From Modestobacter sp. (GTDB lineage: Bacteria > Actinomycetota > Actinomycetes > Mycobacteriales > Geodermatophilaceae): 5,463 nt of DNA. The translations under genes were made by a program, and so were the position numbers. The DNA is taken from the NCBI GenBank assembly GCA_025963425.1, contig JAOPUQ010000462.1, positions 1 through 5,463 of the forward strand. The letters are read 5' to 3'. The notes beneath the pieces were generated by a model that was not told the DNA's origin, did not search any database, and saw nothing but the letters and a program-made list of their open reading frames with translations. Below are positions 1 through 5,429 of this stretch, piece after piece; positions within the stretch are counted from its first letter, which is position 1, and each line of letters opens with the position of its first letter.

Positions 1-775
<775 letters not shown>

Positions 776-808
776 GAACGCTCGACCCTGCCTTCCTGCG
801 ACGGGACT

Positions 809-858
809 GTGACCCGGGCCAGTCTACCCGCGCGGACCACCCGGCGACCCGGGTTCAC
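809..858. repeat. Inverted repeat flanking the phoH -10 element
   Basis: GTGACCCGGG at 809-818 is the reverse complement of CCCGGGTCAC, which occurs at 848-858 with one extra T (CCCGGGTTCAC). The 29-nt interior contains the TAGACT candidate -10. It could be a weak terminator structure after the crotonase gene, a regulator site, or chance in GC-rich DNA. There is no T-run that would make it a classical terminator on either strand. Confidence 0.4.
821..826 (-). promoter_or_regulatory. Candidate -10 element for phoH
   Basis: Read on the minus strand this is TAGACT, matching the actinobacterial -10 pattern TAnnnT. It lies in the 94-nt gap between the crotonase stop and the phoH TTG, about 45 nt upstream of that start. 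I see no convincing -35 hexamer at 16-19 nt spacing. It would give phoH its own transcript in addition to read-through from the HIT-crotonase genes. This is inferred from the motif only. Confidence 0.35.
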
Positions 859-869
859 ACCACAGCGGG

Positions 870-1691
870 TCAGCGCCCGGTGTAGCCGGCCTTCCCCGGG
901 CCGTCGGTGAGGAAGGACGCGACCGCCCCGCGCAGGTCCTCGGTGCCGAACAGCAGCCCCGACACGGCCGGGACGACGTCGTCCGCCGCTGGGACCCCGT
1001 GCCGCACGGCGGTGGCGACCAACCGCTTGGTGGCGGCGTGGGCGACGGTGGGGCCGGCGGCCACCCGGCGGGCGTACTCGCGGGCGGCCTCGGCGAAGCC
1101 CTCGTCGGGCAGCACCCGGTTGACCACGTTCCACCGCTCCAGGACGGCGGCCGGGTAACGCTCGCCGGTGAACACCAGCTCCCGGGCCCGCGCCGGACCG
1201 GCCCGCTCGGCCAGCCGCTGCGGCCCGCCCATCGACGGGGTGAGCCCCACCACGATCTCCACCAGGCCGAACGAGGCGCCCTCGGCGGCCAGCAGCACGT
1301 CGCAGGCCAGCGAGATCTCGAAGGCGGCGGTGAGGGTGAGGCCGTGGGCGGCGAAGACGGTGGGCACCGGCAGGTCCTCCAGCGTCTGCACCGTGCGCAG
1401 CAGCCGGGCCCACAGTGCCCCGCCGCGGGCGACGGCGTCCGGGCCCTCGGCGATGTCGGAGAACAGGTGCACGTCGACGCCGGCGGAGACGACCCGGCCG
1501 CGGGCCTCCACCAGCACCGCGCGGGCCCGGTCGGGCCGGGCGGGGTCGGTGAGGCCGACGAGCTGCCCGGTCACCCGTTCCCAGGCGTCGAAGACCGCCT
1601 GGTCGAACAGGTTGAGCGGGGGGTTGTCGAGGACGACGACGGCCACGTCGCCGTCCCGCTCGACCCGGACGGGGGCAATGGTCTCGGTCAC
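870..1691 (-). CDS. Enoyl-CoA hydratase/isomerase (crotonase) family protein
   Basis: A 273-residue cytoplasmic crotonase-fold protein, the usual length for the family, which hydrates, isomerises or otherwise processes acyl-CoA thioesters through an enolate stabilised by an oxyanion hole. Visible landmarks are the N-terminal strand VVVLDNPPLNLF (18-29), the first oxyanion segment SAGVD (69-73), the second active-site segment AAHGLTLTAAFEISLACD (114-131), and FGLVEIVVGLTPSMGGPQRL (141-160). By eye against rat mitochondrial enoyl-CoA hydratase, Glu125 and Glu145 fall on the two catalytic glutamates. The usual Gly-Gly-Gly before the first glutamate is Thr-Ala-Ala (121-123). The C-terminus keeps the typical F-x-T-E-D-L-R-G-A-V-A-S-F-L segment. 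The start is GTG at 1691 with a good SD (GGGAG, 1705-1701) 9 nt upstream. It follows HIT by 28 nt and is probably co-transcribed. The substrate cannot be named. Confidence 0.93.
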   Translation of the reverse strand: MTETIAPVRVERDGDVAVVVLDNPPLNLFDQAVFDAWERVTGQLVGLTDPARPDRARAVLVEARGRVVSAGVDVHLFSDIAEGPDAVARGGALWARLLRTVQTLEDLPVPTVFAAHGLTLTAAFEISLACDVLLAAEGASFGLVEIVVGLTPSMGGPQRLAERAGPARARELVFTGERYPAAVLERWNVVNRVLPDEGFAEAAREYARRVAAGPTVAHAATKRLVATAVRHGVPAADDVVPAVSGLLFGTEDLRGAVASFLTDGPGKAGYTGR

Positions 1692-1711
1692 GCTGACACT
1701 CTCCCAGCCCT

Positions 1712-1732
1712 GCCACCCGTCAGCCGGGTGGC
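1712..1732 (-). repeat. Hairpin spanning the HIT stop codon
   Basis: A perfect 8-bp stem (GCCACCCG at 1712-1719 pairing with CGGGTGGC at 1725-1732) closes a 5-nt loop. It covers the HIT stop codon (1722-1720) and ends about 6 nt before the crotonase SD. No T-tract follows, so a strong intrinsic terminator is unlikely. It could attenuate transcription, stabilise the upstream mRNA, or be melted by ribosomes finishing HIT and so couple the two genes. Confidence 0.5.
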
Positions 1733-2079
1733 CAGCCCATCGGGCGCCCGCCGAGGACGTGCAGGTGTACGTGGTGCACGGTCTGCCCGGCCTGCGGGCC
1801 GGTGTTGGTGACCAGTCGGTACCCGGGCTCCGCGCCGTCCCCCGTCGCCAGCCCCTCCTGCAGCGCGACGGCGTGCGCGGCGGCGACGACCTCGCCCAGC
1901 AGCGTCGGGTCGGCGGCCGCCAGCGCCGCGGCGGTCGGGTGGTGCTCCTTGGGGATCACCAGCACGTGGGTCGGCGCCTGCGGGTTGATGTCCCGGAAGG
2001 CGAAGATGCGCTCGGTCTCGTGGACGACGTCGGCCGGGATCTCCCCGGCGACCATCCGGCAGAACAGGCAGTCCGTCAC
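1720..2079 (-). CDS. Histidine triad (HIT/HINT-type) nucleotide-binding protein
   Basis: A 119-residue cytoplasmic HIT protein, of the HINT branch that hydrolyses purine nucleoside phosphoramidates and related adenylated compounds. The N-terminal DCLFCRMVAGEIPA is the classical bacterial HIT opening; Cys4 and Cys7 could form a structural zinc site with histidines further along. The signature H-V-H-L-H-V-L is at 103-109, with His105 as the expected nucleophile, followed by the HINT-like ending GGRPMGWPPG. The length is normal and the domain complete. I chose GTG at 2079 because the protein homology begins there. The open frame extends upstream to about 2373, but that stretch is antisense to the binding-protein gene and looks non-coding. 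There is no clear SD; a candidate -10 lies only 7 nt upstream, which suggests a leaderless mRNA. It heads the minus-strand run with the crotonase and PhoH genes. Confidence 0.95.
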   Translation of the reverse strand: MTDCLFCRMVAGEIPADVVHETERIFAFRDINPQAPTHVLVIPKEHHPTAAALAAADPTLLGEVVAAAHAVALQEGLATGDGAEPGYRLVTNTGPQAGQTVHHVHLHVLGGRPMGWPPG

Positions 2080-2086
2080 GGCCCCG

Positions 2087-2092
2087 ACCCTA
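2087..2092 (-). promoter_or_regulatory. Candidate -10 element giving a leaderless HIT transcript
   Basis: Read on the minus strand the hexamer is TAGGGT (pattern TAnnnT), with exactly 7 nt between it and the HIT GTG. That is the spacing at which transcription starts on the first base of the codon, common in actinobacteria. The lack of an SD fits. The -35 region is not recognisable. An imperfect palindrome (GGTGACC GCG GGCCACC, 2093-2109) sits just upstream and could be an operator. Confidence 0.45.
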
Positions 2093-2148
2093 GGTGACCG
2101 CGGGCCACCGTGATGCCCGACGATGAGCTCCCACCCCGCCGTCTCCCT

Positions 2149-2153
2149 GGAGG
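2149..2153 (+). promoter_or_regulatory. Strong Shine-Dalgarno of the leader ORF
   Basis: GGAGG lies 6 nt before the GTG at 2160. It is the best ribosome site in the divergent region, and it serves a frame that ends after ten codons rather than the binding-protein frame itself. Confidence 0.5.
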
Positions 2154-2159
2154 TACCCC

Positions 2160-2192
2160 GTGACCGCACCCATCCCCCGCACGAGGACGTAG
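2160..2192 (+). CDS. Possible 10-residue leader peptide coupled to the binding-protein gene
   Basis: GTG at 2160 opens a short frame encoding M-T-A-P-I-P-R-T-R-T and ending in TAG at 2190-2192. The last G of that stop is the first G of the GTG start of the binding protein, so the frames overlap by one base. The GGAGG ribosome site 6 nt upstream is better than that of most genes in the window. I infer a translated leader that delivers ribosomes to the downstream start. The peptide has no run of one amino acid as in classical attenuators, although proline and arginine/threonine are enriched. It may equally be chance, or the remnant of an older start in another frame. The peptide itself has no recognisable function. 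Confidence 0.4.
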   Translation: MTAPIPRTRT

Positions 2193-3151
2193 TGAGCACC
2201 CGTGCCGCTGCCCGGTCGGGTGGCCCCGCCTCGCTCCTCCCGCTGTCCCGCCGCGGCTTCCTCGCCGGGACCGCGGCCCTCGCCGCCGCCGCGCTCGCCG
2301 CCTGCGGCCGCACCTCCCCCGTCTCCAGCTCCGCGCCGTCGGGCTCGACCGGCCGGCTGAGCATCGGCGCCATCCCCGACCAGGACCCCGAGGTCCTGCA
2401 GCGCCTCTACGGCACCGTCGCCGACTCCATGTCCGGCGCCCTGGACCTGGAGGTCGCCTACCAGCCGGTCACCGACTACGCCGCCGCCGTCTCGCTGTTC
2501 CGCACCGGCGACCTGGACCTGGTCTGGTTCGGCGGACTGACCGGCGTGCAGGCCCGGCTGCAGACCCCCGGCGCCGCCCCCATCGCCCAGCGCGACATCG
2601 ACGAGGCGTTCCACTCGATCTTCGTGGTCAACGCCGGCACCGGGCTCCCGCCGTCGGACGACCTCACCGCACTGGCCGGGCTGCGGTTCACCTACGGCAG
2701 CGAGACCTCGACGTCCGGCCGGCTCATGCCCGCCTACTTCCTGCAGGAGCAGGGCGTCGACCCGCAGGGCTTTCCCGGCGGTCCGGGTTTCTCCGGCTCG
2801 CACGACGCGACCCTCGGCCTCGTGGCGTCGGGCAGCTACCAGGCCGGCGTGCTCAACGAGCAGGTCTGGACGACGCGCACCGCCGAGGGCTCGGTGGACC
2901 CGGCGGTCGTGCTGTACGCCCGGACGCCGGCCTTCCACGACTACCACTGGCTGCTCGGCCCGCAGGCGGTCGAGCGGCTCGGCGAGGACCTCCCCGGGCG
3001 GCTGACCGACTACTTCACCGGGCTGTCCGCCGACGACCCGGACGACGCCGAGGTGCTCGACCTCTTCGGCGCCGGGTCGTTCCTCCCGACGACGGCCTCG
3101 AACTACGACCAGGTCGAGGAGATCGGCCGCCGGCTGGGACTGGTCAGCTGA
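2192..3151 (+). CDS. phnD: PhnD-type ABC substrate-binding lipoprotein (oxyanion; possibly selenate branch)
   Basis: A 319-residue extracytoplasmic solute-binding protein anchored by lipid to the outer face of the membrane. The signal sequence has a twin-arginine motif SRRGFL (19-24), an Ala-rich hydrophobic stretch and the lipobox LAAC with Cys38, so it is probably a Tat-exported lipoprotein. A Ser/Gly linker (about 41-54) leads to the mature domain LSIGAIPDQDPEVLQRLYGTVAD. The segment GSETSTSGRLMP (169-180) corresponds to the Ser-Thr-Ser anion-binding turn of PhnD proteins; FSGSHDAT (200-207) is another conserved block. From memory the whole chain resembles the family catalogued as a putative selenate ABC transporter binding protein; phosphite, phosphonate or another oxyanion remain possible. 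I chose GTG 2192, which has GAGG 5 nt upstream, over ATG 2123, which has no SD and would put 23 extra residues before the signal. It overlaps the next gene by CTGA. Confidence 0.9.
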   Translation: MSTRAAARSGGPASLLPLSRRGFLAGTAALAAAALAACGRTSPVSSSAPSGSTGRLSIGAIPDQDPEVLQRLYGTVADSMSGALDLEVAYQPVTDYAAAVSLFRTGDLDLVWFGGLTGVQARLQTPGAAPIAQRDIDEAFHSIFVVNAGTGLPPSDDLTALAGLRFTYGSETSTSGRLMPAYFLQEQGVDPQGFPGGPGFSGSHDATLGLVASGSYQAGVLNEQVWTTRTAEGSVDPAVVLYARTPAFHDYHWLLGPQAVERLGEDLPGRLTDYFTGLSADDPDDAEVLDLFGAGSFLPTTASNYDQVEEIGRRLGLVS

Positions 3152-3894
3152 CCGCCGTCCTGCGGCTGATCGGCGTCGAGGTCCGTTTCGGCGGCACGAC
3201 CGCGCTGGCCGGCGTCGACCTCACCGTCGACCCCGGCGAGCGGGTCGCCGTGGTCGGGCCCTCCGGCGCGGGAAAGTCGACGCTGCTCGGCCTGGTCAAC
3301 GGCGCCGTCACCCCCACCGCCGGATCGGTGCAGGTGCTGGGCACCGATCCGGCTCCGCTGCGCGGCCGGGCGCTGCGCCGGCTCCGCGCGCGGGTCGGCA
3401 CGGTGCACCAGCACCTGGAGCTGGTCGGGCAGCTGCGGGTGGTGCACAACGTGAACGCCGGCCGGCTGGGCAGCTGGCCGGCGGGCCGGGCGGCCTGGTC
3501 GCTGGTGCGCCCGCAGGGCCTGCCGGAGGTGCTGGCCGCGCTGACCCGCGTCGACCTGGCCGACCGGGTGTTCGAGCGCACCGACCGGCTCTCCGGCGGG
3601 CAGCGGCAGCGGGTCGCGGTGGCCCGGTTGCTGGTCCAGCGGCCGGACCTCGTGCTCGCCGACGAGCCGGCGTCCGCGCTGGACCCGGCGCTGGCCGACC
3701 GCGTGCTGGGCCTGCTGGCCGAACTGGCGGCCGAGCAGGGTGGAGCGCTGGTGGCCTCGCTGCACGACCCGGCGCTGGCCCTGCGGCACTGCACCCGGGT
3801 CGTCGGCCTGGTCGCCGGCCGGGTGGTGCTCGACGCCCCCACGTCCGCGCTCACCGCCGGCGACCTCGCGACCTTCTACGGGGCACCGCGGTGA
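3148..3894 (+). CDS. phnC: PhnC-type ABC transporter ATP-binding protein, probable CTG start
   Basis: A cytoplasmic ATPase that drives the importer formed with the flanking binding protein and permease; 248 residues, complete for the family. Counting from CTG 3148, the A-loop strand LRLIGVEVRFGG is at 5-16, Walker A GPSGAGKST at 37-45 (Lys43), the Q-loop Gln at 88, the signature LSGGQ at 148-152, Walker B LVLADE at 168-173 (Asp172, Glu173), the D-loop SALDP at 176-180 and the switch His at 206. NVNAGRLGSW (101-110) matches the PhnC pattern. The frame has no ATG, GTG or TTG until GTG 3250, which would start two residues before Walker A and lose the first strands. CTG at 3148 overlaps the upstream stop as CTGA and has GGGA 8 nt before it. 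The gene ends in GTGA, overlapping the permease start. It carries two strong internal hairpins. Confidence 0.92.
   Translation: MTAVLRLIGVEVRFGGTTALAGVDLTVDPGERVAVVGPSGAGKSTLLGLVNGAVTPTAGSVQVLGTDPAPLRGRALRRLRARVGTVHQHLELVGQLRVVHNVNAGRLGSWPAGRAAWSLVRPQGLPEVLAALTRVDLADRVFERTDRLSGGQRQRVAVARLLVQRPDLVLADEPASALDPALADRVLGLLAELAAEQGGALVASLHDPALALRHCTRVVGLVAGRVVLDAPTSALTAGDLATFYGAPR
3319..3353 (+). repeat. Perfect 13-bp hairpin inside the ATPase gene
   Basis: GCCGGATCGGTGC (3319-3331) is followed by a 9-nt spacer and its exact reverse complement GCACCGATCCGGC (3341-3353). It lies in codons for residues 58-69, between Walker A and the Q-loop. As RNA it would be a very stable stem-loop. No T-run follows. 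It may affect mRNA stability, elongation or processing, or be a by-product of GC-rich codon use. Confidence 0.75.
3456..3483 (+). repeat. Second strong hairpin inside the ATPase gene
   Basis: CGCCGGCC (3456-3463) pairs with GGCCGGCG (3476-3483). The stem continues inward with one G-U wobble and three more pairs to a 4-nt loop GGGC, giving 12 pairs in all. It spans codons for residues 103-112. It is more GC-rich and less specific than the hairpin 100 nt upstream. Confidence 0.6.
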
Positions 3895-5429
3895 CCGCCG
3901 TGCGGGACGCGCCACCCGCCACCCCGCCCCGGCTGCACCGGGTGCGGGCCCGCTGGGCGTGGGGGCTGGGCGCGGTCGCCGTCGTCGTCTGGTCGCTGGC
4001 CGGCGCCGGCCTGTTCACCGGGGACGTGGTCAACCCGGCCGGCCGGGCGCAGTTCGGCCGGTTCGCCGGCAGCGCGCTCTCCCCCGCGCTGGACCCCGCC
4101 TTCCTGCAGGTGCTGGCCTCCAGCGCGCTGATCACCGTCGCCTACGCCGTGCTCGGCGCGGCCCTGGCCGTGCTGCTCGGCGCGCTGGGCGCGGTGCTCG
4201 TCGCCCGCACGACCTGGGGACGGCGCCGGCTCGGCTGGACGCTGGCCCGCGGGGCGCTCGCCGTCCCCCGCGGACTGCACGAGGCCGTGTGGGGCCTGCT
4301 GCTGGTCAACGTGCTCGGCCTGGACCCCTGGGTGGGCGTGCTGGCCATCGGCCTGCCCTATGGCGCGGTCACCGCCAAGGTCTTCGCCGACCTGCTCGAC
4401 GAGGTACCCCGCGGCAGCCACGACGCGCTGCTGGCCGCCGGCTCCGGCCGGGTCGCCGCGGTCCTCTACGGGCTGCTGCCCCCGGCGTCGGGCGGGCTGC
4501 TGTCCTACGCCTGCTACCGGCTGGAGTGCGCGGTCCGGTCCGCGGTCGTGCTCGGTCTGATCGGCGCCGGCGGGCTGGGCTACCAGCTGTCCCTGTCGTT
4601 CAGCTCGCTGCGCTGGGAACAGGTGTGGAGCTGCGTCTACGCGCTGGCGGCGCTCTGCGCGCTCGCCGACGTCGGTGGCCGCGCCGTCCGCCGCCGGCTG
4701 GCCGCACCGCGCACCCCGGGCGACCGGCTGGCCCGCGACCGGGGGCTCACCGCGGCGGTGCTGACGACGCTGGCGCTGGTCGCCTGGTCGTGGTGGTACC
4801 TGGCGATCTCACCGGCCACGCTGTTCGCCGAGCGGACGCGGGAGCAGCTGGCCTACGTGCTGGGCGCGGCCTGGCCGCCGGACACCGACGGCGTGCTGCT
4901 GAGCTCGATCGCCGCCCTCGCGGTCGACACGGTGCAGATGTCGGTGATCGCCATCGCGGTGGCCACCGTCGGTGCCGTCGCCCTGGCCGGGCTGGCCGCG
5001 CATCCCGCCGGGCACGCCGGGCCCGGACGGCGGCTGACCGGGACCGCCGTCCGGGTGGCGCTGTTGCTGCTGCGCGCCGTTCCGCCGCCGGTCTGGGCGC
5101 TGGTGGTGCTGTTCGTGCTGCTCCCCGGCGTGCTACCCGGAGCGGTGGCGCTCGGCGTCTACACCTGGGGCGTGCTCGGCCGGCTGGCCGCGGAGGCCAC
5201 CGAGGAGCTGGACCCCCGGCCGCGGGCCGCGCTGGCCGCGCTCGGTGCCGGCCCGGCCGCGGGATGGCTGTACGGCGTGCTGCCCCGGGCCACCGGTCCG
5301 GTGCTGGCCTTCGCGCTCTACCGGTGGGAGGTCGCCATCCGGGACAGCGTGCTGGTGGGGCTGCTCGGCGCCGGCGGGCTGGGCGCGCTGCTCGCCGCCG
5401 GGTGGGCGCGTTCGACTGGGCCGCGGTGA
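3891..5429 (+). CDS. phnE: Fused double PhnE-type ABC permease, frame broken near its C-terminus
   Basis: Inner-membrane permease of the importer. The 512-residue frame holds two homologous PhnE domains in tandem. Domain 1 (about 21-262) has a first helix at about 22-43, further helices, an EAA loop at about 168-199 (DEVPRGSHDALLAAG, ending YGLLPP) and LGLIGAGGLGYQL. Domain 2 (about 286-500) repeats the order: first helix about 286-306, EAA loop about 435-466 (EELDPRPRAALAALG, ending YGVLPR) and VGLLGAGGLGALL. One chain would therefore replace the usual permease dimer. The start is GTG 3891, overlapping the ATPase stop as GTGA, with GGGG 7 nt upstream. After Ala503 the frame reads GWARSTGPR and stops. 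One frame over, a membrane-helix sequence continues (see 5408-5463), so the natural end lies beyond the window and one base is missing near 5399-5402, by mutation or sequencing error. Confidence 0.88.
   Translation: MTAVRDAPPATPPRLHRVRARWAWGLGAVAVVVWSLAGAGLFTGDVVNPAGRAQFGRFAGSALSPALDPAFLQVLASSALITVAYAVLGAALAVLLGALGAVLVARTTWGRRRLGWTLARGALAVPRGLHEAVWGLLLVNVLGLDPWVGVLAIGLPYGAVTAKVFADLLDEVPRGSHDALLAAGSGRVAAVLYGLLPPASGGLLSYACYRLECAVRSAVVLGLIGAGGLGYQLSLSFSSLRWEQVWSCVYALAALCALADVGGRAVRRRLAAPRTPGDRLARDRGLTAAVLTTLALVAWSWWYLAISPATLFAERTREQLAYVLGAAWPPDTDGVLLSSIAALAVDTVQMSVIAIAVATVGAVALAGLAAHPAGHAGPGRRLTGTAVRVALLLLRAVPPPVWALVVLFVLLPGVLPGAVALGVYTWGVLGRLAAEATEELDPRPRAALAALGAGPAAGWLYGVLPRATGPVLAFALYRWEVAIRDSVLVGLLGAGGLGALLAAGWARSTGPR

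Noticed and set aside
2091..2096. TAGGTG as a plus-strand -10 for the transporter operon
   Set aside because: It lacks the final T of the -10 pattern and has no recognisable -35, so I cannot support a plus-strand promoter from sequence alone.
999..2097. Two overlapping plus-strand frames of 270 and 309 residues opposite the crotonase and HIT genes
   Set aside because: Composition is Ser/Arg/Pro- or Gly/His-rich without motifs, and both lie antisense to clear protein families.
2123..2191. ATG at 2123 as the start of the binding protein
   Set aside because: It has no ribosome site and adds 23 residues before an already complete Tat-lipoprotein signal. GTG 2192 has GAGG at the right distance.
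2080..2373. Upstream extension of the HIT frame to about 2373
   Set aside because: HIT family homology begins at DCLFC just after GTG 2079; the extension is antisense to the binding-protein signal sequence and would remove the intergenic promoter region.
2090..2947. 285-residue minus-strand frame opposite the binding protein
   Set aside because: Low-complexity antisense shadow with no recognisable domain.
3998..4011. 14-bp perfect palindrome GGCCGGCGCCGGCC
   Set aside because: It lies in codons of the first permease helix and is made of GGC/GCC runs that are frequent in this DNA; with no loop and no context it is not evidence of a site.
3103..4421. Several minus-strand frames opposite the ATPase and permease
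   Set aside because: All overlap well-supported ABC genes and read as Arg/Pro/Gln-rich sequence without motifs.
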